Shown here: in pieces, positions 27,008 to 36,276 of the stretch
Layout: the number at the start of each line of letters is the position of its first letter
How positions within the stretch are numbered: position 1 is the stretch's first letter
Source of the DNA: Streptomyces sp. ISL-94
Lineage (GTDB): Bacteria > Actinomycetota > Actinomycetes > Streptomycetales > Streptomycetaceae
Direction of reading: 5' to 3'
DNA length: 39,014 nt
NCBI RefSeq assembly: GCF_018614075.1
Contig: NZ_JAGGOZ010000036.1
Location: 1 to 39,014 of the forward strand
Program-made: the position numbers and the translations under genes
Notes under the pieces: model-generated
What the model was told of the DNA's origin: nothing
Seen by the model: only the letters and a program-made list of their open reading frames with translations
The model's database searches: none

Positions 27008-28477
27008 TCAGCCGCGGAACCAGTTCTGCGGCCGGGGTTGGATGTTCTGCCAGATGTGCTTGGGTTCGCGGTACTCGTCCAGGCCGGTCGGCCCCAGCTC
27101 GCGGCCGACTCCCGAGTGCCCGAAGCCGCCCCACTCCGCCTGCGGTACGTACGGGTGGTAGTCGTTGATCCATACGGTGCCGTGCCGCAGCCGCCGGGCG
27201 ACCCGCTGCGCCCTGCCCGCGTCCTGCGTCCAGACGGCGCCCGCGAGTCCGTACTCGGTGTCGTTGGCGATCCGTACGGCGTCGTCCTCGTCCGAGAACC
27301 GCTCGACGGTGAGCACCGGGCCGAAGGACTCCTCCCGTACGACGTGCATGTCCTGGCGGCACTCGTCGAGCACGGTCGGCAGGTAGTAGAACCCGTCGGC
27401 CAGTGCGGGGTCATCGGGGCGCCGGCCCCCGCAGCGCAGTACGGCGCCCTGCGCCAGGCCCGACGCGACGTACTCCTCCACCTTCGTCCGGTGCTCTGCG
27501 GAGATCAGCGGGCCCGTCTCGGCGTCGGGGTCGAACGGGCCACCCGGCCTGATGCTCCGGGCGCGGCGTACCACCTCGTCGACGAAGGCGTCGTGCAGGG
27601 AGTCCTCGACGATCAGGCGGGCACCGGCCGAGCAGACCTGGCCGGAGTGGAGGAAGACGGCCGTGAGGGCGAAGTCGACGGCGGCCTCGAAATCGGCGTC
27701 GGCGAAGACGACGTTGGGGTTCTTGCCGCCCAGTTCCAGGGCGACCTTCTTCACGGTGGCGGCGGCCGTGGCCATGATCCGCTTTCCCGTCTCCAGACCA
27801 CCGGTGAACGAGACCATGTCGACGCCCGGGTGCTCCGCGAGGGGCGCGCCCGCCTCGGCTCCCGCTCCCAGGACGAGGTTCGCGACACCGGCGGGAAGCC
27901 CGGCCTCCTCCAGCGCGCGCATCAGCAGGATGGAGGTCGAGGGGGTCAGCTCGCTGGGTTTCAGGACCAGCGTGTTGCCGGCGGCGAGGGCGGGTGCGAC
28001 CTTCCACGCCGCCTGCAGCAGGGGGTAGTTCCACGGGGTGATGAGCCCGCACACACCGACCGGCTCGTAGACGACCCGGCTGATGGCGTCCTCGCGGCCG
28101 GTGTCGACCACGCGGCCCGCGCTCGTGCCCGCGACCCCGCCGAAGTACCGGAAGCAGGCCACGATGTCCGCGATGTCGTACTCGCTCTCCACCAGACGCT
28201 TGCCGGTGTCGAGGGATTCGGCGCGGGCGAACTCCTTGGCGTCGCGCTCCATGACGTCGGCGGTGCGCAGCAGCAGCGCGCCACGCTCCCGCTCGGGCGT
28301 CCGCGGCCACGGCCCTTCGTCGAAGGCGTGCCGCGCCGCGGCGATCGCGGCTTCGGTGTCGGGTCGCGTCGCTTCGGACACGGTCCGGACATGAGTGCCG
28401 TCGGCGGGACAGTGAATGTCCCGGTGGCCGCCCGCCATCGCTTCGCGCCACTTGCCGTCGAGGTACAGATCTGCCAC
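27008..28477 (-). CDS. betB: betaine-aldehyde dehydrogenase
   Basis: A 489-residue NAD-dependent aldehyde dehydrogenase that oxidises betaine aldehyde to glycine betaine. The catalytic cysteine in SGQVCSAG is residue 282 and the general base in ALELGGKNP is Glu248; the NAD-binding LITPWNYPL and FTGG motifs are intact. Context with BetA and a betaine transporter supports the specificity, although related aldehydes cannot be excluded. The start is the GTG at 28477 with AAGGG eight bases before; a nearby ATG is out of frame. It heads the betB-transporter operon and is divergent from purU, with operator-like sites between. Confidence 0.92.
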   Translation of the reverse strand: MADLYLDGKWREAMAGGHRDIHCPADGTHVRTVSEATRPDTEAAIAAARHAFDEGPWPRTPERERGALLLRTADVMERDAKEFARAESLDTGKRLVESEYDIADIVACFRYFGGVAGTSAGRVVDTGREDAISRVVYEPVGVCGLITPWNYPLLQAAWKVAPALAAGNTLVLKPSELTPSTSILLMRALEEAGLPAGVANLVLGAGAEAGAPLAEHPGVDMVSFTGGLETGKRIMATAAATVKKVALELGGKNPNVVFADADFEAAVDFALTAVFLHSGQVCSAGARLIVEDSLHDAFVDEVVRRARSIRPGGPFDPDAETGPLISAEHRTKVEEYVASGLAQGAVLRCGGRRPDDPALADGFYYLPTVLDECRQDMHVVREESFGPVLTVERFSDEDDAVRIANDTEYGLAGAVWTQDAGRAQRVARRLRHGTVWINDYHPYVPQAEWGGFGHSGVGRELGPTGLDEYREPKHIWQNIQPRPQNWFRG

Positions 28478-28515
28478 GCGCGGAGCCCTTCATACGGGTG
28501 ACACCGGTATATGCG

Positions 28516-28530
28516 TTGCGTATCGCGCAT
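28516..28530. promoter_or_regulatory. IclR-type operator candidate before betB
   Basis: TTGCG-TATCG-CGCAT matches the island palindrome with one mismatch. On the minus strand a TATACC hexamer immediately downstream (about 28505-28511) could be the betB -10 box, so a bound protein would overlap the promoter. Confidence 0.6.
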
Positions 28531-28662
28531 CGAATTGCTCGTAATGGAACGACACAATCGCCCACGAGGTGCCGTTCGTCAAGGGGGGCGGAGGTGCGGA
28601 TTTGCCGCCTCCGCCAGTTGCCCGCGGCCCCTTGACCCGCCGCGCCACCGAGCTGGACCATG

Positions 28663-28696
28663 TTGCGCATCACTCACCCTGTTGTGCATTACGCAT
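28663..28696. promoter_or_regulatory. operator candidates just before purU
   Basis: TTGCG-CATCA-CTCAC (28663-28677, left half perfect) and TTGTG-CATTA-CGCAT (28682-28696) are two degenerate copies of the island palindrome. The second lies inside the larger near-symmetric GTTGTGCATTACGCATCAAC and ends four bases before the purU ribosome-binding site GGAGG. Confidence 0.55.
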
Positions 28697-28711
28697 CAAC
28701 GGAGGATGCAA

Positions 28712-29584
28712 ATGTCTCCTCGACCGCAACCTGGCCGCGAATTCGTCCTGACACTCTCGTGTCCCGACCGGGCCGGCCTGGTCCATGCCGTGAGCGGCTT
28801 CCTCGTCCGGCACTCCGGCAACATCCTGGAGAGCCAGCAGTTCGACGACCGCCTGCAGGACCGCTTCTTCATGCGGGTGCACTTCGAGGTCTCGGATGCG
28901 AACACCGCCCTGGAGGAGTTGCGCGGCGGTTTCGGTCCCGTGGCCGAGGCGTACCGGATCTCCTGGCAGCTCCAGGACGCGTCGACTCCGACCCGTACGC
29001 TGATCATGGTGTCGAAGTTCGCTCACTGCCTCAACGACCTGCTCTTCCGCCGGAGCACCGGCGCGCTCCACATCGACATCCCGGCGATCGTCTCCAATCA
29101 CCGCGACGTCGAGCCGCTGGCGCAGACCTACGGGATCCCCTTCCACCACATCCCCGTGACACCGCAGACGAAAGCGGAGGCCGAATCCCGTCTGCTGCGG
29201 CTCGTCGACGAACTCGACGTCGGTCTCGTCGTACTTGCCCGCTATATGCAGGTCCTCTCGGACGACCTCTGCAAGCAGCTCGACGGCCGTGCCATCAACA
29301 TCCACCACTCGTTCCTGCCGAGCTTCAAGGGCGCCCGGCCTTACGTCCAGGCGCACCGGCGCGGCGTCAAGCTCGTCGGGGCCACGGCGCACTATGTGAC
29401 CTCCGACCTGGACGAGGGCCCGATCATCGAGCAGGACGTCGTACGCGTGGACCATTCGCGCAATCCCGACGAGCTGGTCACCGTCGGCCGGGATGTCGAG
29501 GCCCAGGTGCTCGCCCGCGCCGTGGAGTGGCACAGCGAGAACCGGGTCATGGTCAACGGCCATCGCACGGTGGTCTTCCGCTGA
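28712..29584 (+). CDS. purU: formyltetrahydrofolate deformylase
   Basis: A 290-residue enzyme that hydrolyses 10-formyl-THF to formate and THF, regenerating free folate when demethylation overloads the one-carbon pool. An N-terminal ACT domain (FVLTLSCPDRAGLVHAVSGF) precedes the formyl-transferase domain with INIHHSFLPSF (Asn197, His199) and DLDEGPI (Asp234), the expected catalytic trio. The start at 28712 is six bases from GGAGG; another ATG at 28706 is too close to it. It is monocistronic, divergent from betB, and ends at a strong hairpin shared with the metF-like gene. Confidence 0.95.
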   Translation: MSPRPQPGREFVLTLSCPDRAGLVHAVSGFLVRHSGNILESQQFDDRLQDRFFMRVHFEVSDANTALEELRGGFGPVAEAYRISWQLQDASTPTRTLIMVSKFAHCLNDLLFRRSTGALHIDIPAIVSNHRDVEPLAQTYGIPFHHIPVTPQTKAEAESRLLRLVDELDVGLVVLARYMQVLSDDLCKQLDGRAINIHHSFLPSFKGARPYVQAHRRGVKLVGATAHYVTSDLDEGPIIEQDVVRVDHSRNPDELVTVGRDVEAQVLARAVEWHSENRVMVNGHRTVVFR

Positions 29585-29603
29585 CGTACCTGACGTACGG
29601 CTC

Positions 29604-29643
29604 GCCCGGCTGCCCGCCCCAGGAGTGGGGCGGGCAGCCGGGC
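29604..29643. terminator. bidirectional terminator between purU and metF-like gene
   Basis: Perfect 17-base arms GCCCGGCTGCCCGCCCC and complement with an AGGAGT loop lie between two convergent genes, 20 bases after the purU stop. Confidence 0.88.
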
Positions 29644-29681
29644 TGTGCGCTGGTAGGGCTCGGCGCCGGCGGGCGCGCCGG

Positions 29682-30563
29682 TCAGCCGCCGAGGCGGTCC
29701 AGCATCGCGCGGCGCCAGCGCTCCGTCTCCGCGATCTGGTTGAACGTGAACAGGTGCAGACCGGCCACGCCCGCCTCCGGCGAGCCCAGCGCGGGGGCCG
29801 TTCGGCGGATCAGTCTCTCCGGGGAGTAGCCGCCCGGCGCCGCGAAACGCACGAACCAGGCGGCGTGCCGGGTCAGGAACTTCGCCGACTCCCCCACGCC
29901 GATCTTCGTCGCCACGGAGAGCAGCTTCGCGCGCTGCACGGGCCCGGCAACACCGAGGTGTACCGGCAGCGTGACGCCGCGACGACGCACCCTCCCGAGC
30001 CAGTCCCGCAGGGTCCCCGGGTCGAAGCAGAGATTGCTGACGATGTAGGTCGCGTGCGCCTGCTTGTCCCACATCGACTGCACGGTGACATCGTCGTCGA
30101 TACGGGGATGGCTCTCCGGATAACCGGTGATGCCGACGTGCGCGAACGGGCTGCCCAGCTCGCCGAGCCGGCGCAGCACGGGCAGCGCCGCGTCGTACAC
30201 CCCGGCCGGCGGGTCCGCGTCGCCCGCCGGCACGAAGACGTCCTCGATACCGGCGGCGACGAGGCGGTCGACGACGTCCGCGAGGTGGCTGTGGTCGACG
30301 ATCTGCCGGGCCGGGACGTGCGGCACGACCCGGTAGCCGTGGCCCGCCAGCCGGGTCGCCAGGTCCAGCGTCGGGCCGAGGCCCTTGGCCGGTGAGGCGG
30401 TGACCGTGACGGGGATGTCGGTGGGGACGCAGCCGAGGACCTTGTCCTCGGTGGTCTTCGTCGGCAGGACCTCGTAGCGCACCCTGCGCAGGAGCTCCGG
30501 CAGGCCCCCGGCGAGGGAGGCCTGCGCGGAGCACCCGGGATACGGCGTAGGCCGTGTGGGCAT
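29682..30563 (-). CDS. methylenetetrahydrofolate reductase-like protein
   Basis: A 293-residue protein with the FAD-binding barrel of 5,10-methylene-THF reductases: VTVTASPAKGLG, VVPHVPARQIVD, GITGYPESHP and GLHLFTFNQIAET are recognisable strands of MetF. It is shorter and more divergent than housekeeping MetF, and the opening RYEVLPTKTTED replaces the usual N-terminus. It would reduce methylene-THF produced by the demethylases, or act on a related folate. It starts 12 bases after the betA stop, with GGAG before the ATG, so it belongs to the betA transcript. Its exact reaction is inferred from fold only. Confidence 0.75.
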   Translation of the reverse strand: MPTRPTPYPGCSAQASLAGGLPELLRRVRYEVLPTKTTEDKVLGCVPTDIPVTVTASPAKGLGPTLDLATRLAGHGYRVVPHVPARQIVDHSHLADVVDRLVAAGIEDVFVPAGDADPPAGVYDAALPVLRRLGELGSPFAHVGITGYPESHPRIDDDVTVQSMWDKQAHATYIVSNLCFDPGTLRDWLGRVRRRGVTLPVHLGVAGPVQRAKLLSVATKIGVGESAKFLTRHAAWFVRFAAPGGYSPERLIRRTAPALGSPEAGVAGLHLFTFNQIAETERWRRAMLDRLGG

Positions 30564-30575
30564 GGCCGCTCCTTC

Positions 30576-32237
30576 TCAGGCGGGAGTGGGCCGGTGCCGG
30601 TAGAACTCGGCCTTGGACGGCGGCAGCGGCTCATTGCCCAGGATGAGGTCGGCGGCCTTCTCGGCGACCATCATCACCGGTGCGTAGATATTGCCGTTGG
30701 TGACGTACGGCATCACCGACGCGTCCACGACGCGCAGCCCCTCCAGGCCGTGCACGCGCATGCTCGCCGGGTCGGTCACCGCCATGTCGTCGGTGCCCAT
30801 CTTCAAAGTGCACGACGGATGCAGGGCGGTCTCGCCCTCCTTCGCCACCCAGGCGAGGATCTCCTCGTCGGTCTCGACGGCCGGTCCGGGCGAGATCTCG
30901 CCGTCGTTGTACGCGGCCATCGCCGGCTGGCCCAGGATCTGGCGGGCGGTGCGGATCGCCTCGACCCACTCGCGGCGGTCCTGCTCGGTGGAGAGATAGT
31001 TGAACCGCAACGCCGGGTGTTCGCGCGGATCCTTGCTCTTGATCTTCACCGAGCCGATGGCGTCGGAGTACATCGGCCCGACGTGTACCTGGTAGCCGTG
31101 ACCGCCGGACGGCGCGGAGCCGTCGTAGCGGACCGCGATGGGCAGGAAGTGGAACATTAGGTTGGGGTACTCGACGTCCTCGTTGCTGCGCGCGAAACCG
31201 CCGGCCTCGAAGTGGTTGGTCGCCCCGGGGCCCTTGCGGAAGAGCCATTGGAGGCCGATCCACGGCCGGTGCCGCCACTTCAGATACGGCTGCATCGAGA
31301 CGGGCTGCCTGCAGGCGTACTGGACGTACACCTCCAGGTGGTCCTGGAGGTTCTCCCCCACGCCCGGCAGGTCGTGGACGACGTCGATGTCGAGTGCGCG
31401 CAGCTCGTCGGCGTTGCCCACGCCGGACAGCTGAAGCAGCTGCGGAGAGTTGATCGCGCCGCCGGACAGGATCACCTCGCCGGCGCGCACCTGCTGGGGC
31501 GCGCCGCGGCCGCGGCGGTACTCGACGCCGACGGCGCGCTTGCCCTCGAAGAGGATCCGGGTCACGAAGGCCCGGGTCCGCACCGTCAGGTGGGGCCGCT
31601 TCATGACCGGGTGGAGGTAGGCCCGCGCGGCGGACAGCCGCCGTCCGCGGTGGACATTGCGGTCGAAGGGCGCGAAGCCCTCCTGCCGGTAGCCGTTGAC
31701 ATCATCGGTCAGTGGATAGCCGGCCTGCTGCACCGCTTCCAGGAAGGCGGGGAACAGCGGACTGGATGCCGGGCCACGCTCCAGGACGAGCGGTCCCGAG
31801 CGGCCGCGGAACTCGTCCTCGGGGTCCGAGGCGAGGCAGTTCTCCATCCGGTTGAAGTACGGCAGGCAGTGCGCGTAGTCCCAGGTCTCCATGCCGGGGT
31901 CGGCGCCCCAGCGCTCGTAGTCCAGGGGGTTGCCGCGCTGGAAGATCATTCCGTTGATGCTGCTCGACCCGCCGAGCACCTTGCCCCGGGCGTGGTAGAT
32001 GCGCCGCCCGTTCATGTGCGGCTCGGGCTCGGACTCGTACTTCCAGTCGTAGAAGCGGCTGCCGATGGGGAAGGGCAGCGCCGCGGGCATATGGATGAAG
32101 ACGTCCCACGGGTAGTCGGGCCGGCCGGCTTCGAGAACCAGGACGCGGTTGCCCGGGTCCTTGGAGAGCCGGTTCGCCAGTGCGCTGCCGGCTGAACCGC
32201 CGCCGACGATGACGAAGTCGTACTGCTGGGGCACCAT
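30576..32237 (-). CDS. betA: choline dehydrogenase (GMC oxidoreductase)
   Basis: A 553-residue FAD-dependent glucose-methanol-choline family enzyme oxidising choline to betaine aldehyde. [18 protein letters not shown] binds ADP near the N-terminus. [20 protein letters not shown] and [20 protein letters not shown] are the two GMC signatures. The active-site His is in [11 protein letters not shown], and the usual C-terminal Asn is in [11 protein letters not shown]. The length matches BetA. GAGG lies upstream of the ATG at 32237. It is divergent from the IclR regulator, followed by the metF-like gene, and read away from a palindromic control region. Confidence 0.93.
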   Translation of the reverse strand: MVPQQYDFVIVGGGSAGSALANRLSKDPGNRVLVLEAGRPDYPWDVFIHMPAALPFPIGSRFYDWKYESEPEPHMNGRRIYHARGKVLGGSSSINGMIFQRGNPLDYERWGADPGMETWDYAHCLPYFNRMENCLASDPEDEFRGRSGPLVLERGPASSPLFPAFLEAVQQAGYPLTDDVNGYRQEGFAPFDRNVHRGRRLSAARAYLHPVMKRPHLTVRTRAFVTRILFEGKRAVGVEYRRGRGAPQQVRAGEVILSGGAINSPQLLQLSGVGNADELRALDIDVVHDLPGVGENLQDHLEVYVQYACRQPVSMQPYLKWRHRPWIGLQWLFRKGPGATNHFEAGGFARSNEDVEYPNLMFHFLPIAVRYDGSAPSGGHGYQVHVGPMYSDAIGSVKIKSKDPREHPALRFNYLSTEQDRREWVEAIRTARQILGQPAMAAYNDGEISPGPAVETDEEILAWVAKEGETALHPSCTLKMGTDDMAVTDPASMRVHGLEGLRVVDASVMPYVTNGNIYAPVMMVAEKAADLILGNEPLPPSKAEFYRHRPTPA

Positions 32238-32287
32238 TGCTGCCTCGTCTCGGTCGCGCCGTCGATACGCGCGCATGCTAATACGAG

Positions 32288-32321
32288 TACCGCTATACGC
32301 ACTAGGTTGCGAGCCGCGCAA
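32288..32321. promoter_or_regulatory. perfect IclR operator candidate between betA and iclR
   Basis: TTGCG-AGCCG-CGCAA at 32307-32321 is a perfect copy of the island palindrome, extended to 8-base arms AGGTTGCG/CGCAACCT. Next to it, 32288-32304 carries on the minus strand TGCGTATAGCG, a half-similar site that also recurs before the ferredoxin gene. It is well placed for autoregulation and control of betA. Confidence 0.7.
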
Positions 32322-32366
32322 CCTTCTTTCCTCGTACCGTCCAGTCACTTCGTTGGTGACAGCGCG

Positions 32367-32378
32367 TATAGTTTCGCC
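32367..32378 (+). promoter_or_regulatory. -10 box of a possibly leaderless iclR transcript
   Basis: TATAGT at 32367-32372 lies six bases before the ATG at 32379 and there is no Shine-Dalgarno sequence. This spacing fits transcription starting at or next to the start codon, as is common for Streptomyces regulators. No clear -35 element. Confidence 0.45.
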
Positions 32379-33176
32379 ATGAGCAACTACACGGCAGCTA
32401 CCGAATCCGCAGGCGCCCCGGCGGGCGGAGTGCAGTCCGTCGACCGCGCCGTCAGCGTCCTGGAGATCCTCGCCCAGCGCGGCGAGGCGGGTGTCAGTGA
32501 AGTCGCGGCGGAGATCGATGTCCATAAGTCGACCGCGTTCCGCCTGCTCGGGGCGCTGGAGGCACGCGGTCTCGTCGAGCAGGCCGCCGAGCGGGGCAAG
32601 TACCGCCTCGGCTTCGGGATCGTGCGTCTGGCCGGTGCGGTCACGGGGCGTATCGACATCACCCAGCAGGGCCGCCCGGTCTGCGAGCGGCTCGCCGAGG
32701 AGATCGGCGAGACGGTCAACATCGCGGTCCTGGAGGAGCACTACGCGATCAACCTCCACCAGGTGCGCGGCCCGGGTGCGGTCACGGCGCACAACTGGGT
32801 CGGGCAGCTGACGCCGCTGCACGCCACGTCCAGCGGCAAGGTCCTGCTGGCCCACCTCCCGGCGAAGCGGCGCGGGGAGCTGCTGGCCGAGTTCGGCCTG
32901 AAGAAGCTCACGCCGAGCACGCTCACCACCAGGACGAAGCTGGAGAAGAACCTCAGTGACGTCCTTGAGCGCGGATACGCCATGACGTTCGAGGAGTACG
33001 AGATCGGGCTCCATGCCATGGCCGCCCCGGTCCGCGACCGGGACGGCGAGGTCATCGCCGCGATCAGCGCATCGGGGCCGAGTTACCGCTTCACCGAGGA
33101 GCGCATGCACGAGCTCGCGCCGCTGCTGGTCCAGGGCGCGCAGGAAATCAGCCACCGCATGGGCTACCTCGGCTGA
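32379..33176 (+). CDS. IclR-family transcriptional regulator
   Basis: A 265-residue regulator. The winged helix-turn-helix spans about residues 18-78 ([14 protein letters not shown], then [20 protein letters not shown]). The C-terminal effector domain ([37 protein letters not shown]) is the typical IclR ligand pocket. It is the only regulator in the choline/betaine island and sits between betA and the demethylase genes, so it is the natural candidate for controlling them. Betaine, dimethylglycine or choline as effector is inference. The 3' end overlaps the convergent Rieske oxygenase by 13 bases. Confidence 0.93.
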   Translation: MSNYTAATESAGAPAGGVQSVDRAVSVLEILAQRGEAGVSEVAAEIDVHKSTAFRLLGALEARGLVEQAAERGKYRLGFGIVRLAGAVTGRIDITQQGRPVCERLAEEIGETVNIAVLEEHYAINLHQVRGPGAVTAHNWVGQLTPLHATSSGKVLLAHLPAKRRGELLAEFGLKKLTPSTLTTRTKLEKNLSDVLERGYAMTFEEYEIGLHAMAAPVRDRDGEVIAAISASGPSYRFTEERMHELAPLLVQGAQEISHRMGYLG

Positions 33177-34303
33177 CGTTCCGGGCACTCCAGCCGGGCC
33201 TGCACCCAGTCGTGGAACGCGCCGATGTGATGCTCGCTGGGTACGAGGACTCCCCCCTTGGCGTACAGGCGGGAGCTCATCGCGGGCTGGCAGCGCTCGC
33301 AGGCTTCGAAGTCCTGCCTGTTGACCCGGTCGAAGAGTTCGACGGAACGGCTGACGTCCTTGCCGCTCTCCACCACGCCCTTGAGGTACAGCCAGTCGCA
33401 CTCGACGATCGTTCGGTCGGCGGCGACCGGGTACATCCGGTGGAAGATCACATGGTCCGGCACCAGGTTGATGAAGACCTGCGGCTTGATGGTGATCGCG
33501 TAGTACTTGCGGTCCTGGTCCTCGGAGACCGTGGGGATGCGGTCGAGGCCCTCGGAGCCGTCGACGGTGAACCCCTTGATGTCGCCACCGAACTCGGCGC
33601 CGTGTCCGACGTAGTACTGCGCCGCGTAGCCGTCGGCGAACTCAGGGAGCACCTCGGTGAGTTCGGGGTGGATGGTGGCGCAGTGGTAGCACTCCATGAA
33701 GTTCTCGATGATGAGCTTCCAGTTCGCCTTGACGTCGTAGACGATCCGCTTTCCGACCTCCAGGTCGGCGATGTTGTAGCGCTCGATCGCCTCCACATCG
33801 CCGAGCCGCTCGACGACGGCGCCGATCACCTCCTCCTCGAAGGAGGGCGGACTGTCCGCGAGGCATACCCAGACATAGCCGAGCCACTCGCGCACGGCCA
33901 CGTCCACAAGGCCGTACTCGGTCCGGCCGACGTCCGGCATCTTGGTGAGATTGGGGGCGGCGACGAGCTTGCCCTGAAGATCGTATGTCCAGGCGTGGTA
34001 CGGGCACTGGAACGCCCGCTTGACCTCGCCGGACTCCTCCGTGCACAGCTTCGCGCCCCGGTGCCGGCACACATTGAAGAAGGCGCGGATGGAGTTGTCG
34101 CGCGAACGGGTCACCAGGATGCTCTCGCTTCCCACGTCCACCGTCTTGAAAGCCCCCGGCCTGGCCAGCTCGGAGGAGCGCGCCACGCAGAACCACATCG
34201 ACTCGAAGATGTGTTCCTGCTCCAGGCGGAAGATGTCCGGGTCGGTGTAGGAAGCGCCGGGAAGGGTGGCGATCAGGCTCTCCGGCAGGCTGGTCGTTGT
34301 CAC
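33164..34303 (-). CDS. Rieske oxygenase, probable glycine betaine demethylase (GbcA-like)
   Basis: A 379-residue terminal oxygenase alpha subunit of the ring-hydroxylating/N-demethylating type. The Rieske cluster ligands are Cys79-His81 (CRHRGAKL) and Cys100-His103 (CPYHAW). The mononuclear iron site is in [16 protein letters not shown], with His207 and His212. With BetA/BetB upstream and dimethylglycine and sarcosine oxidases downstream in the pathway, removal of the first methyl group of glycine betaine is the best assignment; stachydrine or carnitine-type substrates are alternatives. The GTG at 34303 is preferred over the GTG at 34309 because GAGGAG then lies five bases upstream. It overlaps the iclR end and follows its electron-transfer genes on the same strand. 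Confidence 0.88.
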   Translation of the reverse strand: MTTTSLPESLIATLPGASYTDPDIFRLEQEHIFESMWFCVARSSELARPGAFKTVDVGSESILVTRSRDNSIRAFFNVCRHRGAKLCTEESGEVKRAFQCPYHAWTYDLQGKLVAAPNLTKMPDVGRTEYGLVDVAVREWLGYVWVCLADSPPSFEEEVIGAVVERLGDVEAIERYNIADLEVGKRIVYDVKANWKLIIENFMECYHCATIHPELTEVLPEFADGYAAQYYVGHGAEFGGDIKGFTVDGSEGLDRIPTVSEDQDRKYYAITIKPQVFINLVPDHVIFHRMYPVAADRTIVECDWLYLKGVVESGKDVSRSVELFDRVNRQDFEACERCQPAMSSRLYAKGGVLVPSEHHIGAFHDWVQARLECPERQPR

Positions 34304-34425
34304 GTGCACTCCTCGCGGGAAACGTCGTGGATCAGGTCGTCACACCCCGGTTGAAGAGCAGTCCCGGACGGTGTTGTACGAGAGCGGTGCTGTACGGAAT
34401 CGGTGTGGAAGGCGACTGGGCAGGC

Positions 34426-34445
34426 CCGGGCACAGGCGTGCCCGG
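34426..34445 (-). terminator. small hairpin between reductase and oxygenase genes
   Basis: 8-base arms CCGGGCAC/GTGCCCGG with an AGGC loop lie four bases after the reductase stop. It may reduce read-through into the oxygenase gene or stabilise the upstream message. The 146-base gap otherwise shows nothing definite. Confidence 0.4.
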
Positions 34446-34449
34446 CGGG

Positions 34450-35634
34450 TCAGCCGGCCGTACGGGCCGTGACGGTGGACAGCTCACGCCGCCACCGGGC
34501 GAACAACCGCGGCTGGTTCAGCCCGAGCACCGCGACCGGACGGCCCGCGCTCCGGTAGACCGCGAGGAAGCTGCGGTCGGCCGCCGCGCCCTCCTCGACC
34601 GTGACGCTGTCGGATTCCGAGGCGTGCCCGGCGAACTGGATCCGGACGCCGTACTGGTCCGACCAGAAGTAGGGCGGGCGGAGCGGCTCGGGCAGGGCCG
34701 TACCTCCGGAGAGCAGGGCGGCCACGGCCGCCGCCGGCCGTTCCCGCGCGCCGGTCCAGTGCTCGACCCGACGGTGCCCCCCGACAGCGGGGTCGTACCA
34801 GGCCGCGCAGTCGCCGACCGCGACGATGCCCGGGATGCCGGTGCCGCCTGCGGCGTCGCACCGTACGCCGTTCTCCAGCGTCACTCCGGCCCCCTCCAGC
34901 CAGTCGGTGCACGGGCGCGCGCCCACCCCGACGACCACGGTGTCGGCCAGGACACGGCGGCCGTCCTCCAGCAGGACGGCGTCCACCCGCCCTTCTCCGG
35001 TGAGAGCCCGGACGCCGACTCCGCACAGCAGCCGGACGCCGTGGTCACCATGGAGCTCGGAGACGATGCCTCCCATCTCCGTTCCGAGCGGACCGGCCAG
35101 CGGTGTCGGGGCCGCCTCCACGACCGTGACGTCGAGGCCGAGCCCGTACGCGGTGGAGGCGACTTCGGCTCCGATGAATCCGCCGCCGATGACGACCAGC
35201 CGGCCACCGCGCGCGAGATCCGCCCGCAGCGCGCGGGCATCGTCGAGCGTACGCAGCACATGCACACCGGCGAGGCCGTCGCTCCCGGGCAGGGTCCGGG
35301 CGGCCGCTCCGGTGGCGATCACGATCCCGTCCGCCCGGACCGACCTGCCGTCGGCGAGCCGTACGAGGCGGTCGCCCCGCGACCCGCTGTCGAGCCCGAT
35401 GGCTCGCGCGCCGAGCTCCCACTCCGCCGCGAGATCCTCGCCGTCCGCCTCCAGTGCGAGGACGCCCTCGTCGATGTCTCCGGCGAGAAACTCCTTCGAC
35501 AACGGCGGCCTGTCGTACGGGCGGTGGCGCTCATCGCCGATGAGGACGAGCCGTCCCTCGTACCCCTGCTTGCGCAGCGAGCGAGCGGCCGACAGCCCGG
35601 CGAGCGACGCACCGACGACGGCCACGGTCTTCAC
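34450..35634 (-). CDS. NAD(P)H:ferredoxin reductase of the Rieske system
   Basis: A 394-residue FAD/NAD pyridine-nucleotide-disulfide-type oxidoreductase without redox disulfide, like BphA4/CamA reductases that feed Rieske oxygenases. The FAD motif AVVGASLAGLSAA is at the N-terminus, the NAD motif VVIGGGFIGAEVAS is near residue 150, and GIVAVGDCAAW marks the second FAD contact. The start is the GTG at 35634, overlapping the ferredoxin stop (GTGA), so the two are translated together. It would pass electrons from NAD(P)H to the ferredoxin at 35631-35993 and on to the oxygenase. Confidence 0.9.
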   Translation of the reverse strand: MKTVAVVGASLAGLSAARSLRKQGYEGRLVLIGDERHRPYDRPPLSKEFLAGDIDEGVLALEADGEDLAAEWELGARAIGLDSGSRGDRLVRLADGRSVRADGIVIATGAAARTLPGSDGLAGVHVLRTLDDARALRADLARGGRLVVIGGGFIGAEVASTAYGLGLDVTVVEAAPTPLAGPLGTEMGGIVSELHGDHGVRLLCGVGVRALTGEGRVDAVLLEDGRRVLADTVVVGVGARPCTDWLEGAGVTLENGVRCDAAGGTGIPGIVAVGDCAAWYDPAVGGHRRVEHWTGARERPAAAVAALLSGGTALPEPLRPPYFWSDQYGVRIQFAGHASESDSVTVEEGAAADRSFLAVYRSAGRPVAVLGLNQPRLFARWRRELSTVTARTAG

Positions 35635-35993
35635 GCGGGGCCTCCCGCCAGGCGTGCGGACGCGCAGGGCGGGAGGTTCGGTGGCACCTCGGACAGCAGG
35701 ACGTAGATCATGCCGTCCTCGACGAGGACCTGGTGGGTGCGCACGGGGAGCTTGGCCGGGGGCGCGTCGACGCTGCCGGTACGCAGGTCGAACTTCGAGG
35801 CGTGCAGGGGGCATTCGATCTCACACCCCTCCAGCCAGCCGTCGGACAGCGACGCGTCCTGGTGGGTGCAGGTGTCGTCGATGGCATAGACCTCGCCATC
35901 CTCGGTGTGGAACACCGCGACAGGGGGATCGGACTCGAGCCGGTAGGCCTCGCCTCGCGGGAGATCGGCGAGACGGCACGCGGGAATCATCAT
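35631..35993 (-). CDS. Rieske-type [2Fe-2S] ferredoxin
   Basis: A 120-residue soluble Rieske ferredoxin with CTHQDA (Cys42, His44) and CPLHASKFD (Cys61, His64), the four cluster ligands. It carries electrons between the reductase gene it overlaps and the terminal oxygenase. GAGG precedes both possible ATGs (35993 and 35990). It heads the ferredoxin-reductase-oxygenase group and is divergent from the phosphatase gene, with palindromes in between. Confidence 0.92.
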   Translation of the reverse strand: MMIPACRLADLPRGEAYRLESDPPVAVFHTEDGEVYAIDDTCTHQDASLSDGWLEGCEIECPLHASKFDLRTGSVDAPPAKLPVRTHQVLVEDGMIYVLLSEVPPNLPPCASARLAGGPA

Positions 35994-36021
35994 GACACCT
36001 CGGTGCGTATAGCGAAACGGA

Positions 36022-36036
36022 TTGCGTTGAACGCAA
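36022..36036. promoter_or_regulatory. perfect IclR operator candidate before ferredoxin operon
   Basis: TTGCG-TTGAA-CGCAA is a perfect copy of the island palindrome. Just beside it, 36003-36017 reads GTGCGTATAGCGAAA, a degenerate second copy. On the minus strand TATACG next to it could be the ferredoxin -10 box, giving a very short leader. Confidence 0.7.
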
Positions 36037-36103
36037 CGCCAGTTTGAGGGCCCCCCTATGCCTTGTCAAGGCGCCGTTCGCGACAGCCGAAGGGATCCTC
36101 TCG

Positions 36104-36118
36104 TTGCGCGCTACGCAC
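36104..36118. promoter_or_regulatory. additional operator candidates before phosphatase gene
   Basis: TTGCG-CGCTA-CGCAC at 36104-36118 has one mismatch to the island palindrome. Two weaker copies with perfect left halves follow at 36224-36238 and 36243-36257, close to the phosphatase ribosome-binding site. Confidence 0.55.
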
Positions 36119-36276
36119 GCTTTCGCATATGGCGGAACGACTGCCGCAGCGGACGCCATACCGTCCTCATGAGGCCGCGTGTCACATGTCTTGACAGGGA
36201 TCGCCGGCCGCGAGTTCCCTTCGTTGCGCATAAGACAAGGCATTGCGCGATAAGGAACCCGACGAGAGGGGTCACC

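Noticed and set aside
34304..34449. A copy of the TTGCG-N5-CGCAA operator in front of the Rieske oxygenase
   Set aside because: Reading both strands gave no site with acceptable match. The oxygenase may be transcribed from the ferredoxin promoter or by another control.
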